From NCBI GenBank assembly GCA_000507305.1, contig DF239306.1, positions 1 through 64,000 of the forward strand: DNA of 64,000 nucleotides, given 5' to 3'. This DNA is from Breviolum minutum Mf 1.05b.01. Lineage: Eukaryota > Sar > Dinophyceae > Suessiales > Symbiodiniaceae. Below are positions 1 to 9,781 of the stretch, one piece after another (position 1 is the stretch's first letter; the number at the start of each line of letters is the position of its first letter). Made by a program: the position numbers and the translations under genes. The notes below the pieces were generated by a model. It saw nothing but the letters and a program-made list of their open reading frames with translations. It did no database searches and had not been told where the DNA came from.

Positions 1-75
1 GATGATGATGATGATGATGATGATGATGAATGATGATGAATGATGATGAATGATGATGAATGATGATGAATGATG

Positions 76-129
<54 letters not shown>

Positions 130-160
130 GTGATGATCATGATCATGATCATGATCATGA
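1..160. repeat. GAT/GATGAA microsatellite
   Basis: Tandem GAT triplets with interspersed GATGAA and a short GATCAT tail. Low-complexity; open frames here only encode poly-Asp and are not taken as genes. Bases 161-296 show nothing further. Confidence 0.9.
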
Positions 161-296
161 TGAGAATGCAAAGGTGATGCCGCCATTTTTAAGGATGATG
201 ATAGCGCTCATGATGTTCTTGTATCCTTTTCTCACGACATTTTCAAGATAGCCAGGACACCAGCTAGGCCCGTGAAGACAAGGCATTTCTTCTGAG

Positions 297-535
297 AATT
301 TCGCATCACTTGTAGTCCTTCATCATTTGAAGTTGGGCGACATGGTTTTCAACATACGGACTTTCCCTTTATCTTCCGCTTAGACATTGAAAATACCCCA
401 CAAGAATCCTTGCAAGGGTCCTTCCAAAACAACTCCTCCTTCGGGCCCTACCCTTGTCCACCGGCCGAAAGCTCACATGTCTTTTGTAGCCTGAGCTTCG
501 GTGCTTCCAGCAAACGTCACAGCCCCGAGAACTAA
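297..535 (+). CDS. candidate exon, 79 codons, unknown product
   Basis: Open frame without an ATG, following an AG at 295-296 and ending in TAA at 533-535. Third positions are rich in C/T across the second half (frame includes HVFCSLSFGASSKRHSPEN). Ser/Pro-rich, no recognised domain. The stop may be real or lie in the following intron. The minus strand also has a 60-codon frame here but with weaker codon bias. Confidence 0.6.
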
Positions 536-658
536 CATGGATACCCAACATGAATGGCTAAAAAAAGGTAACTTCCCTTTAAACAAATGGCAATTTTGGG
601 TATCAATTCCTTAGAATTTCTGGGGTGTTTTTTGAATCCATTTTTCCAAAACAAAAAG

Positions 659-754
659 GACAAGGCTCCCGCGGCAAAGCTGTTTTTGATCCAACCTCAG
701 GTGGTGTTTGCCTTTTCATCATTTTCAACCTTGGAAGTAGCTTCGGCCTCTTCG
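659..754 (+). CDS. candidate exon, 32 codons
   Basis: Starts after AAAAAG and ends at a TCG|GTGAGC donor, phase 0 at both ends. Frame begins KDKAPAAKLFLIQPQVVFAF, biased to G/C at third positions. Function unknown. Confidence 0.6.
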
Positions 755-1001
755 GTGAGCACCAACATTTTTTTTCCCGGAAAAAATTCGGGCTCGGATT
801 CCGCTGAGGGGAAAGGTTGGTTTAGTACGTGATGCCTTGTTTTTTGTTGATGCTCAGAAATTCAAGATGAAGAAAATTGATGTAAACAATTACTTCATCT
901 ACTCTTGATGGTTGAACATTTTAAACCGTTTTGGGGGATACAGTAGATACAGGTACGAATCATGACACTGGCCTCAAACCTTGAACCATTTTTTGTATGG
1001 C

Positions 1002-1005
<4 letters not shown>

Positions 1006-1069
<64 letters not shown>

Positions 1070-1072
1070 GTC
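1006..1072. repeat. GTT trinucleotide array
   Basis: Perfect or near-perfect GTT tandem array. It ends about a dozen bases before the acceptor of the exon at 1085 and may stand in for a pyrimidine-rich tract. Confidence 0.95.
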
Positions 1073-1084
1073 ATCCAACTTCAG

Positions 1085-1179
1085 GCCAAGCCTTCAATTC
1101 CTGTCGATCTGGCTTGCAAGGGAACTTCGCTGCAGCCTTGTTGGGATGGAGCCTCGGCAAGAATCACCTGTGCTGTCGG
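1085..1179 (+). CDS. candidate exon, 31 codons
   Basis: Acceptor CTTCAG, donor CGG|GTGGAT. The frame includes GNFAAALLGWSLGKN and has strong third-position bias; the other two frames read less naturally. Starts with two bases of a split codon. Hydrophobic centre, function unknown. Confidence 0.7.
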
Positions 1180-1264
1180 GTGGATGGATGGAAATCTATG
1201 GGCTTTATGTAGGAAAACAAAAGAATTGCAATTTTAAGCAATGAGCACCAGAAGTGATGATATA

Positions 1265-1368
1265 TGGATGTTTCCTAAAATGGTGGTACCCAACAACACC
1301 ATGGGTTTTCCACTAAAAATGATCATTTTGGGGTGTTTTGGGGGTACCACCATTTAAGGAAACACCCT
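1265..1368. mobile_element. MITE family C, copy 1
   Basis: Inverted-repeat element with ends like GTGTTTCCWAAAATRGTGGTACC and the reverse complement. Lies in the intron just before the exon at 1385. Confidence 0.75.
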
Positions 1369-1384
1369 TTTGGGTTGATTGCAG

Positions 1385-1450
1385 ATGAGAAAAAACAAGG
1401 AAACCTCTGACCGGAAACCTCGTGGCCTTAAACTTCCCCACATATTCCCA
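1385..1450 (+). CDS. candidate exon, 22 codons
   Basis: Acceptor GATTGCAG, donor CCA|GTAAGG (near-consensus), phase 0 to 0. Encodes a basic stretch starting MRKNKETSDRKPRG. The ATG could be internal. Function unknown. Confidence 0.65.
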
Positions 1451-1481
1451 GTAAGGTGTCGTTTTGTTTCTTCTACTGAAC

Positions 1482-1592
1482 TACTGTTGATGGTTCAGAA
1501 ATCCTGCGATCACCACCTGGGATGTATAAAACCCTGTAAATAATGGGATATATACCATATCAACTGGTGCGGGATTTCTTCCATCAACGGAA
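1482..1592. mobile_element. MITE family B, copy 1
   Basis: Left end TACTGTTGATGGTTCAGAAA, right end TTCTTCCATCAACGG; right splice AG is mutated to GG. Sits inside an intron. Confidence 0.85.
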
Positions 1593-1754
1593 TTACACCC
1601 CAAAAGGGCGAATTCTTCAGCTTTCTGAGGGTATTTGTTTCCAGGGTGTACCGTGGAGATTGTAGAAGGCAACCACGTGTTTAATACATGTGTGCATCCC
1701 TTACCTTTGTGTGTTACGTTTTGATGTTGATGGTGCAATTTGGTGACGGTTGAG

Positions 1755-1784
1755 GATTATGCACTCCTGATGGACATGGTCCAA
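1755..1784 (+). CDS. possible micro-exon, 10 codons
   Basis: GAG acceptor and CAA|GTGTAA donor enclose DYALLMDMVQ, phase 0. Short, so only weakly supported. Confidence 0.4.
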
Positions 1785-2019
1785 GTGTAAATTACTGTAT
1801 AGAACTGCAACAATTGTCATGGGGTCATGGTCCAAACTCGTTGTTTACGTTTACAGATTTTTTTTTCTGAAACTTCTAGGGATCTACAGACCCATGGCCC
1901 ATCGCAAAGATTCCCCATCACGGGTGAGTGACCACCCCCTATGACAATGCAGTTGATCCACCATAACATGTCAATGTGTGGGCATTGGATTGTGCAGTAT
2001 ACAATATACACCGTAGTGA

Positions 2020-2107
2020 AAGTAGATGGTGCAAGTGCAACTCCCATGTATGTTTTGTACATGGGCCCCTTACTAAGCCACCTTTTGTGAGTTGCACCAT
2101 CTACTTT
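2020..2107. mobile_element. inverted-repeat element (AAAGTAGATGGTGCAA ends)
   Basis: Arms AAAGTAGATGGTGCAA and TTGCACCATCTACTTT face each other about 90 bp apart. A related decayed copy may lie around 5402-5465. Confidence 0.7.
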
Positions 2108-2315
2108 CCTGGTGGTATATGTATTCATATATATATACATACATAATATAGATGTATCGGATCTATACATATTGGAGAGTTCCTCCCCCTGCATAAAAAT
2201 GAAAGTGAAGGTTAGTTGCGTTAGTTCCTGAGATTTCCAACTAAACATGTGATCGAAATCTGATAGCGACTGTTTCTACATAGAGTTTCAGCTTGTGTAT
2301 ACGTGAATTCTACAG

Positions 2316-2357
2316 ATTGAGCTATGTCTCAAAATGAGAGACCTCCAATTTCTTTAA
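2316..2357 (+). CDS. possible exon, 13 codons
   Basis: Acceptor TTCTACAG, frame IELCLKMRDLQFL then TAA at 2355. No clear donor. Weak. Confidence 0.35.
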   Translation: MELCLKMRDLQFL

Positions 2358-2517
2358 AAAAGTGGTTCAATTTGAGTAGGAAACCATGCTGGATTGACCC
2401 ATTTTTATTTTTTGTTGTTGGTGTTTTGGAGCTTGGCTGGTGCTTAGAAGGGAGTAATTTGGAGCTATCCCCAGGCTTCTAAGCACATCTTAGTTGGTGA
2501 GACTTCCCCTTGGCCAG

Positions 2518-2553
2518 GACGATGTACACCATCTTTCCTGACGGAGTTGCTTG
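2518..2553 (+). CDS. possible micro-exon, 12 codons
   Basis: Acceptor TTGGCCAG|G and donor CTTG|GTGAGC flank 36 bp reading TMYTIFPDGVAW. Both splice sites are good; length makes it uncertain. Confidence 0.4.
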
Positions 2554-2581
2554 GTGAGCGAATGGTAAACAAGGAGTGGCG

Positions 2582-2690
2582 TTATATATATACATGATAT
2601 AGATATATACAATATATATATATATAGATAAGATATATGTATATATATAATAAAAATATATATATATATTATGTATGTGTATATATAGAT
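2582..2690. repeat. AT-rich microsatellite
   Basis: TA/ATA-rich low-complexity block. Confidence 0.85.
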
Positions 2691-2881
2691 TTACTCTAGA
2701 ATTTTCACTGAATAAATACATATCATATACAAAAAAGAGTTACATATACCATCATACATATGTAGTCACTACCGTATCTAAGTTAGGCACCGAAGGCTCC
2801 CCGAAGTGAAGGGTTCACACCTTCCATGTTTCAATGGCGATGTTTCTGGTGATAGGATCTTAGCACTTAAGGTATCCCCAG

Positions 2882-2926
2882 AGATCTTTCAAACAGCCAT
2901 CATCACCTGAATCCCTCAAGTCATAT
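2882..2926 (+). CDS. possible exon, 15 codons
   Basis: Acceptor ATCCCCAG, frame RSFKQPSSPESLKSY, then TAG overlapping a possible GTGATA donor. Weak. Confidence 0.35.
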
Positions 2927-3100
2927 TAGGTGATATTGTAACATTTCATCTTGGTGATGTAGGACATACAGAATTGATCCAGAAGTGAGGGTTGGGCATG
3001 TAGGCTTAGGAAAAAAAATTGCCTTCAAAAGTTCGACAATCTCTCCTGCTTTTCTAGCTGTGAGTTTGCCTATGTTTTTGCAGAACATTTCTGTGATTAT

Positions 3101-3207
3101 TTAGGTGTTTCCAAAAATAGTGGTATCCCCAAATCATCCATTTGAATAGGGTTTTCCATTGTAAACCATCCATTTTGGGGTACCACTATTGTTGGAAATA
3201 CCCATTT
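3101..3207. mobile_element. MITE family C, copy 2
   Basis: Ends GTGTTTCCAAAAATAGTGGT and its inverse complement at 3180-3205; intronic. Confidence 0.85.
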
Positions 3208-3294
3208 GGGCTTGAGAATCTTTGAGTAAGAATTTCTGTCGACAAGTTTCAACTTTGTTTCCCCTAAAAGTTTGACCTGAACCAATTGCCACAG

Positions 3295-3360
3295 CAGGTT
3301 TGATGTGCTTCGGTTTTGCATTCCATCATTTGTCAGAAAAGCTTACATGTTCGCATTTCT
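3295..3360 (+). CDS. candidate exon, 21 codons
   Basis: Acceptor GCCACAG and a perfect GTAAGT donor at 3361. Frame RFDVLRFCIPSFVRKAYMFA is aromatic and hydrophobic. One base of a split codon at the start, two at the end. Confidence 0.65.
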
Positions 3361-3594
3361 GTAAGTCATCTCACCTACTAGGTGTGGATTCTCGATATTC
3401 TACATTAAATAGGTAAAACATCGAAGGTCACGTAGCCTGGTTACCATACCAACATGCAAACACAAAGGTTTCCCAGAATGAACCATAATCCCCCAAACCA
3501 TGGAAAAACCCAAGGGCTTTTAGTGTTGGTTCCTTGGATTTTCAACACATCCATCCGTAACATTTTTCCAAAAAATATGGGGTTTTCTATACAC

Positions 3595-3682
3595 TCCCTG
3601 AAACTAACATAAACCCCTGAAGATGGATGGTTGGAAGACGATCCTTTCCGTTGGGAAGGCCCTTTCTTTTTAGTTTCAGGGA
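3595..3682. mobile_element. introner-like MITE family G, copy 1
   Basis: Terminal inverted repeats TCCCTGAAACTAA and TTAGTTTCAGGGA. The right end supplies the CAG acceptor for the exon that starts at 3680; the left end offers a GA donor at 3600. Confidence 0.8.
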
Positions 3683-3911
3683 CTACTTTTTTTCACCTCC
3701 GGAAAAAACATGGAAAGATTCGGAACCACCCCGCAATCCCCCCGGACGGACGATTTTGCGGCGGCCGCAAAAAAAGCCGTGAAGCCAGCGGGGGGAAGCC
3801 AGCGGGCTTTGAAGGTCACCGAAGATTTGGACAATCCTGAGTTAGCCTTTTGGGGTGGTGTGGCGACAGGCACCATCTTCGTCAGCTTACTCATTTGTTT
3901 AAAGCACCTTG
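3680..3911 (+). CDS. candidate exon, one transmembrane helix
   Basis: Open from the element-supplied acceptor at 3678-3679; donor CTTG|GTGATC. About 77 codons. A basic and Ala-rich start is followed by LAFWGGVATGTIFVSLLICL, a likely membrane helix. An in-frame ATG at 3710 could be an initiator. Product unknown. Confidence 0.65.
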
Positions 3912-3980
3912 GTGATCATATGCAGTTTTTTTTTTGGGAAAGGCGGAAAGAAAAGACGTTGGGGATCTTTTGGGGGTTGG

Positions 3981-4103
3981 AGGGGTCATTAAATGACCCA
4001 CTTTTAGGGGGATCAAACAATACAAAAAATATATAGAAATTGAGTGCTTTCCCTCAAAGTAGTACATTTTTTGTGTGGGTTTCATATGTGCAATGACCCC
4101 CTG
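3981..4103. mobile_element. MITE family D, copy 1
   Basis: Ends AGGGGTCATTAAATG and ATGACCCCCT with an internal GGATCAAACAAT; related to copies at 7390, 15884 and 39339. Confidence 0.7.
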
Positions 4104-4164
4104 GCCCATGCATGAAACTTTTGTTTCTACGAATTTTCCCATTTGTTTCCAACTTGAGCAATGA

Positions 4165-4260
4165 ACAAAGGGCCCCTGGTTGTTTAGGGGATTTGTTGCG
4201 GATGAAATCCTACCCACTTATAATGAACCATCATATAAGGATCCCTATTAAACAACCAAC
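4165..4260. mobile_element. MITE family H, copy 1
   Basis: Left CCTGGTTGTTTAGGGGAT, right ATCCCTATTAAACAACCA; near-match to a copy at 54209. Confidence 0.7.
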
Positions 4261-4458
4261 TTGGATTACAGGGATTATAATAAGCCATCATATTTTCGGG
4301 GAATTTGTTGGGGAATCAAAAAAATCCTACCCAGTTGTAACTACAGGACCCTTTTTTTAAACGGATCCCTAAGAAAAAAACCACGAAACCAACGGTCAAA
4401 CGACCAACGACACGACTGGCGTGTTTAGCATCCTCCCAGGTTTAGCATCTCCATGCAG

Positions 4459-4577
4459 ATGTTTGCCTTGTCGGGTTTCGCTGGCACTTGGATGCAATTC
4501 TTAGACGCCTCAAAGTCCGCCGATATCATTCCACCCTGGCGTCCTGGATGGTCCATTGGGACCGCCTTGGGTTGGCG
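4459..4577 (+). CDS. candidate exon, about 39 codons
   Basis: Acceptor CCATGCAG, possible donor GGCG|GTTGGT. Frame starts MFALSGFAGTWMQFLDASKS; strong C/G third-position bias. Trp-rich later part. Function unknown. Confidence 0.6.
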
Positions 4578-4823
4578 GTTGGTTCGTTCGTTTAAAAACA
4601 ACGGCGTTTCGTTTTTTTTTTGGGGGGGGGATGTGACAGATGGCAGGTTGGTGTTGGTGGTGGTTGGTGGTGTTGGTATATGAATATATAGAAGGTGTTT
4701 TTGAAAGAAACGAAGATGTATTTGAAAAAAAAGGTGGGAACAAAAAACCGGAGCATTGGGATGTTAGGTTGCTTGGGTAACCTCTAGGGGTTTATTTACG
4801 GCAATGTAGGAAAATCCCTTGAG

Positions 4824-4945
4824 ATCCATCGATTTCAAAGTCATCAGGGCCATTAACTTGGATGTAACAGGTAAGCACCAGTGGGATATTGAAGATGCTC
4901 AGAACAATAGTTGCCTTGAAATTTGGTGGTTTCCCGGGCTTCCGA
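4824..4945 (+). CDS. candidate exon, C2-like strand pattern
   Basis: Open from the GAG at 4823 and reads SIDFKVIRAINLDVTGKHQW. The pattern hydrophobic-x-V-I-x-A-x-N-L resembles the first strands of C2 domains (family knowledge), and the next exon has S-D-A-x-L-C-V-Y-L, which would fit the following C2 strand. This is a weak domain guess. A GTAAGC at 4871 is an alternative donor. Confidence 0.5.
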
Positions 4946-5008
4946 AGCCTGCTTCTTCCCCCCTTTTCAAAAGGTGGGCAATCTTAGTCATCATAGATTT
5001 TGTTGTAG

Positions 5009-5136
5009 AGAAGTCTTCTTTCTATGGCGGCTTGGGGGTTCACCAATGTACCCGCAAGCGCTTTCCAGGAGGGACGTTCTGACGCAAAGCTTTGCGTGTA
5101 CCTTGGCGCGTCTTTGGAGCCTCCGAGGATGAATCG
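5009..5136 (+). CDS. candidate exon, 42 codons
   Basis: Frame includes SDAKLCVYLGASLEPPRMNR; donor AATCG|GTTATA leaves two bases that join exactly to the exon at 5288. The minus strand reads a plausible frame too, but the phase-matched downstream exon favours plus. Contains an in-frame ATG at 5024. Confidence 0.6.
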
Positions 5137-5158
5137 GTTATATGTCAAGTAGCTATAG

Positions 5159-5290
5159 TACTCTTGATGCTTCAGAAATCCGGCGTTCACCAGTTTTCGG
5201 TTGCTTAGTTGAAATCCCAGTATTTTACAGGATTTTTTTATACATCCAACCGGTGGTTTTTTGGCCGGATTTCTGAACCATCAATAGGTA
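5159..5290. mobile_element. introner-like MITE family B, copy 2
   Basis: Left end TACTCTTGATGCTTCAGAAA (donor GT changed to CT), right end CTGAACCATCAATAG. The right AG (5286-5287) is the acceptor of the next exon. Confidence 0.8.
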
Positions 5291-5376
5291 TGACTTTCTG
5301 ACTCATGACTGGTCATTTGGACTACGGAAGCTTCCAGGTAAGGAAACAACAAGAACAGTTCAGATGAGGCTACAAG
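5288..5376 (+). CDS. candidate exon, 29 codons
   Basis: Begins right after the family B element and ends at CAAG|GTAATG. Frame YDFLTHDWSFGLRKLPGKET. Joining with 5009-5136 restores a CGG codon, so the two exons are phase-compatible. Function unknown; follows the C2-like segment. Confidence 0.75.
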
Positions 5377-5796
5377 GTAATGCCAATGTAAGCTACACAA
5401 AGGTAGATGATGTATTAAAGAGACCAACTATGCACCAATATTATAGGCATTGTGCCATCTACTGATCTACTGTTTAGATGCTGTATGTATGAACTGAACA
5501 TATTATGGACTTATATTGGTTCAAACCAACTAAGGGATCCTGGCGAAATCCGGGATTTCCCAGTACGCCATACTTGAGATGAATCACTGAGGTGAGCGAA
5601 GTGGTTCCACCTGCGGTTTTCTTGTTTTCGGCCACTGATATAATATAGACATGTATATACATATACCCGAGGCATGTATGTATATATGTAAGGGTAACAA
5701 GAGTAACATGGCGCAACCAGTGTTTTTAGATACATGTATATTTATATATATATATAGATATTTAAATATATACACGCACACAAAATATTTGTTCTG

Positions 5797-5908
5797 TACA
5801 CTCCGGTAATCTAACATAGCAATGGAACATCCACCATTTGAAGATGTATTTCCCATTCAAGATGGGGATTTTCCAGCCAGCTAGCTATGTTTGTTTACCG
5901 GAGGGTAC
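5797..5908. mobile_element. inverted-repeat element (CCGGTAA..CTAACATAGC ends)
   Basis: Ends ACTCCGGTAATCTAACATAG and CTATGTTTGTTTACCGGAG face each other. Fragments of the same family recur near 25746, 28527, 29565 and 36330. Confidence 0.65.
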
Positions 5909-6001
5909 ATTCTTTTTTAAAGGTCCTTTAAAAAAGAAAAGGTGAAACACAAAACACACGATGATCCATCACCAAAGGTACAGGGATTGGCATGTTGGCA
6001 G

Positions 6002-6067
6002 TGATGCTGGCGAGTTTATTGCCTTATCCTCGTTGGTCCTTGGTCTTCGTGACGGATGCATGGCGTG
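6002..6067 (+). CDS. candidate exon, 21 codons
   Basis: Acceptor GTTGGCAG, donor GCGTG|GTGAAA. Frame DAGEFIALSSLVLGLRDGCM. One base in, two bases out. Another frame here (MLASLLPYPRW...) is the alternative. Confidence 0.5.
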
Positions 6068-6297
6068 GTGAAACCAGGTTTTTTTTTTGGGAAACTTCAA
6101 GGGGTGGCAGAAACCTCATGGGGGAAAAAAGGGAACAAAAACTGAACTTATGGCAAAGTTGTGAGTTTTTTTTTTTGACAAAAAAACGCACATTTGTTTT
6201 TTTAGAGAGGAGTTTCCAGAAAAAGGGACAAGTTGTATGGGAATCTTTTTTTCTAATGGCAAATTAAGTGAGTTTTTGATAGATTTTGAATGGGGAG

Positions 6298-6421
6298 GAT
6301 GAGGATTCCATACATGGATGTGGCTCCAAACACGCCGACCCCCTCCAAAGTTGGCATAAATCTCAGCAATGCGCATCTAGTTACCGAGTCTCCAATTTTG
6401 TGCGGAACAGCCCAGCCATGA
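6298..6421 (+). CDS. candidate exon, about 40 codons
   Basis: After GGGGAG. Frame MRIPYMDVAPNTPTPSKVGI is preferred; a second frame (DEDSIHGCGSKHAD...) is also open. TGA at 6419. Which frame codes is unresolved. Confidence 0.5.
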
Positions 6422-6515
6422 CCTGCTGTTGATGGTATGGAGATCCGAAAAAAAATCCAGGTGACTATGAACAAAAATCTATGACTATGACATTTCTTTT
6501 TTGTTGTCTAGACAG

Positions 6516-6602
6516 GATTTTGTCCATCAAATCTTCCTCACTGAGGAGAATCAGTTGCATGCAAATGTGCAAATGGTCAAAGTGATGCGCACCGTCTCTT
6601 GA
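6516..6602 (+). CDS. candidate exon, 28 codons
   Basis: Acceptor TCTAGACAG, frame DFVHQIFLTEENQLHANVQM, TGA at 6600. Strong coding character; a minus-strand frame is longer but less biased. Confidence 0.6.
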   Translation, partial: DFVHQIFLTEENQLHANVQMVKVMRTVS

Positions 6603-7252
6603 AGCATCAACTAGCATGGTGGTTTTCAGGGAGAGATTGGAATTGGGAAGTTGGATATTTGAACTCCAATGATCATGTGGAAAGGTTTTGGACCTACAGA
6701 TTTGTTCGAGCCTGATTTGGGGTTTGTGTAGGTTCTGCAATGATTCCGACCTCTCAAGTGGTTGAAGACACCTGATGTCGTGGGAAAAAAATTGAATGTC
6801 CATCAACAAACAAATGCATTTTTCCAACTACAGGATACCTATATAAAGTAGTTTTTTTTGATACAAGGCGCTAAAGGCCAAAGGCCGTAAGCCAACGGGC
6901 TGGCCCGAAAAGTGCGGGTTCGAATGATGCTTTACTAATGGTGCGTGGGATATGAAACTTCCCTTCTGGTCACTTTTGGGCCTTGGACCTTTACATCATC
7001 CAATCCTAGCAAGACGTCACTGAAAGGTAGAAAACATGATTTATTTTTAATGGTAAATCCCTGGTTGGTGTATTCCTAAGTATATCTCATTAGACTGTTA
7101 GCATTTTTTTGAATCGGATATATAACAGGTAAATAAGTAACTATATATACACTGTACGTAAACGAAGCTGCGCCTGTACAGAGGGAGATGTAAGGTTTTC
7201 AAAGTTTTTTCACTATCCTTTCAGATCAAGACTTGACTTATTTAAGTTTCAG

Positions 7253-7352
7253 GTGGTGGATTATTATGCTTTGGACAAGCCCAACAAGTACATTAAAGAT
7301 CAAGTCATCCGAAGGCTAGGGGAAAACGGCCATGTGGGGTGGTGCTGGTGGG
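7253..7352 (+). CDS. strong exon, 33 codons
   Basis: Acceptor AAGTTTCAG and perfect donor GTGAGT. Frame VVDYYALDKPNKYIKDQVIR continues to a Trp-rich end (GWCWW). No ATG is present. Codon bias and both splice sites agree. Product unknown. Confidence 0.85.
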
Positions 7353-7389
7353 GTGAGTTTTAGACGACATCTTTCAAGCGTCATGAAAT

Positions 7390-7503
7390 GAAACCCATTT
7401 TGGAGGGATCAAACTTGATGCAAATGTTGCTGGTCATTTTGAGGGATTTCCCTCAACAAAAAGTGTGCATTGTTTGGGTTGGTCATGATATGATGGCCCC
7501 TGT
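7390..7503. mobile_element. MITE family D, copy 2
   Basis: Shares GGATCAAACTTGATG and GATTTCCCTCAA blocks with the other D copies. Confidence 0.6.
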
Positions 7504-7871
7504 CTTTTTGGCACTTGTTTTGATACAGCCGCTCTCGAAATAGGAGTTGCTGGCCTCCTTTTTGTGAAGCTTTCCATGCCAATCCTTCAAAGAAATCCAG
7601 AATCACAAGCCACAAAGCTCAGAAATCCATGAGAAGCCTAAGATTATTTTGAGGTGGTGGTTATTTGGGGGAATAACATTTTTCAAATGAGTGTCTCAAC
7701 CACGACCTAGATATCAGATAGACACGCCTATAGATACATCCATATTGAGGGTACCATTTTCTTGAACTCAAACATGTCCCGTGTGTCCACCTATTGTAAA
7801 AACATCTTTCTCTTCACAATTCGAAAAACACCAGGCTGGGACAATTGAAAGGCTTGACACATGAGAATCAG

Positions 7872-7922
7872 CCATTATTGGCCGCGGCATGGTGGGAATG
7901 TTATGGCTTTGGTTCTTCACAG
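7872..7922 (+). CDS. candidate exon, 17 codons
   Basis: Acceptor GAATCAG, donor TCACAG|GTGGGG, phase 0. Frame PLLAAAWWECYGFGSSQ. Confidence 0.55.
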
Positions 7923-8189
7923 GTGGGGTGAAATGGGAAAACATGCGATGTCACTTCTTTTAAGGTTGGCGCTTCACAGTGGTGAAGATAGACATTTGAG
8001 AAGGATTACTACTATTATTACTATTATTATTATTATTATCATTCCAAAGGGCAAAAACAAATCCATTCGCGGAGATTTCTTGGCAAGTGTTTTTTTCGTG
8101 ATGTCGTTGTTTCTTTGATCACGGATGTTATGTTGCCTGTAAGTTGCGGATCTGTAGTGGGTTGGTGTGGATTTAATGAGTTCATGCAG

Positions 8190-8254
8190 TTGTTCCGAAG
8201 ATGGTTCTGGTCGAAGACGATATGACGGCCGATTTCCTGGTGCGTCAGAAGTAG
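8190..8254 (+). CDS. candidate exon, 20 codons
   Basis: Acceptor TTCATGCAG; frame VPKMVLVEDDMTADFLVRQK then TAG, or a GTAGTT donor just before it. Strong G/C third positions. Confidence 0.6.
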
Positions 8255-8560
8255 TTCATACAGTCAATTGAGCATTAACAACAACTTTGGTTATTTGGAT
8301 GATGTGGGAGATGCTGTAGATTATGATATTTCCCTGTTCAGTTTTAGTAGGGAGTATTGAAATGGGAATCCCTATTAAAGTCAACCAGTACATATAAGTT
8401 TTTGTTTCTCCGTTGCTCAATTCTCCTCATTTCAAATGCTGTTTATTTTGTCTAGATGATCTTTTTTCATGGCATACATTTTTTTTAAGTAGGATGCCAG
8501 TGAACTTGGGAGTTGTATGGAGTTGTTTTTTCCAGCACCACGTCTAGTCTAGCCAGCCAG

Positions 8561-8640
8561 ACCTTGGGATGATTGAGAAACATATTCAACTGGATCGGTT
8601 GGATCTACCAGGATGTTGGCTCGGAATTCCACCAGGATGA
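8561..8640 (+). CDS. candidate exon, about 25 codons
   Basis: Acceptor AGCCAGCCAG, frame LGMIEKHIQLDRLDLPGCW, with TGA at 8638 and a possible earlier donor ATCG|GTTGGA. A poly-G run follows at 8711-8727. Confidence 0.55.
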
Positions 8641-9090
8641 CATTGATTGCGTTTTTAGGTTTGGGGATTCCTAATCTAAAGCATCACTGCATCACTTTCC
8701 ACTGTTTCTGCGGGGGGGGGGGGGGGTAGATCCAAAGTATAGGAGCATCAATCCAAACAATCATCACTCGTAAAGTATCAGGTGCCTGGAAGTGAATTTT
8801 TGGAAGTTTTACCAGATCGATGGTTGTTTGGTCACTCCAGAAACAACAGGTTTTTTTCTTACAAAAAAAACACACATCCCTTTTTAACGGGTAATGAATT
8901 CGCCAAAATCCCACCGTGGGTATGCTGAAACTGCTGAAATATCACCAAAAGAACCACCCCAAAACAGATTCAGATGGCAATTTCATATCGCAAAAGGTGC
9001 AAAATATTGCGCATCACCAACCAACCAAAAGCTCCCTCATTTTTTTGGGGGAGAAAACTTAGGAAAACATCAGAAACAACTTGCCCCCAG

Positions 9091-9170
9091 AGAAGATGGA
9101 GCCCTGCCAGGTGAAACGTCGAGTGTTGGCACAGATGGACATCATCACGTCTAGCAACTTTGCTGTTTAG
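9091..9170 (+). CDS. candidate exon, about 25 codons
   Basis: Acceptor TTGCCCCCAG. Frame KMEPCQVKRRVLAQMDIITS, TAG at 9168. Alternative frame shorter. Confidence 0.45.
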
Positions 9171-9285
9171 ATACCCCTAATCATGGGAGGTTGTTGCTTG
9201 GGTTGGTTTGGTTGTTGGTGAATTGGCTGTCTTTTTTTTCTGTTGTTCTTCTTCTTTTTCTTCTCCTTGGTCATTTTTCCGGAAG

Positions 9286-9368
9286 TCCAACGGACCACTG
9301 TTGTTGACGCACCAGCAAAAGGAACCTTGATGTTGGGCGATAGAGGGCATGTATCAACTGACTACTGA
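9286..9368 (+). CDS. candidate exon, 27 codons
   Basis: Follows a CT-rich tract and GGAAG. Frame QRTTVVDAPAKGTLMLGDRG, TGA at 9366. Confidence 0.55.
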
Positions 9369-9518
9369 CTACTAGATTAAATTATACAACATTTTCAAAG
9401 AACAGCTTGTGCAACAGTTAAATCAGTTAAACATGTTGGATCAAATTACCCAGATGTTATGAGGCGCAATTAACCTTTCTCATGATTTCAAGATGAGGGG
9501 TGTTATCTTCCTTTGTAG

Positions 9519-9603
9519 ACACGACATGGGTGAGGTCCTTTTCGAAACGTGGCAGGATTCGCCCCCTCCCTGGCACCGTAGTTTCCTGCTTCCTCCGATG
9601 GAA
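9519..9603 (+). CDS. possible exon, 28 codons
   Basis: Acceptor CTTTGTAG, donor GGAA|GTGAAA. Frame HDMGEVLFETWQDSPPPWHR. A different plus frame is equally open. Confidence 0.4.
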
Positions 9604-9721
9604 GTGAAAAATGGCTCCATCCAATAGTTGCGGCATCCTTCAAATAAACCGTCATTTTCGACAGAACCATGATTCTGGGAGAAAGAGCATGCAAACAAAA
9701 AGAATATGCTGTACATACAAC

Positions 9722-9753
<32 letters not shown>

Positions 9754-9781
9754 TATACATCTTATTTTTGGTATCTCCCAG

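Noticed and set aside
60..251. Open frame encoding poly-Asp and similar frames in GTT, CAT and GAT arrays
   Set aside because: Produced by the tandem repeats, open in several frames, no splice or start context.
1817..2248. 143-codon minus open frame
   Set aside because: Covers an inverted-repeat element and AT-rich repeats; no codon bias.
6868..6940. tRNA-like words including GGTTCGAAT
   Set aside because: No matching acceptor and anticodon stems or proper A box could be drawn.
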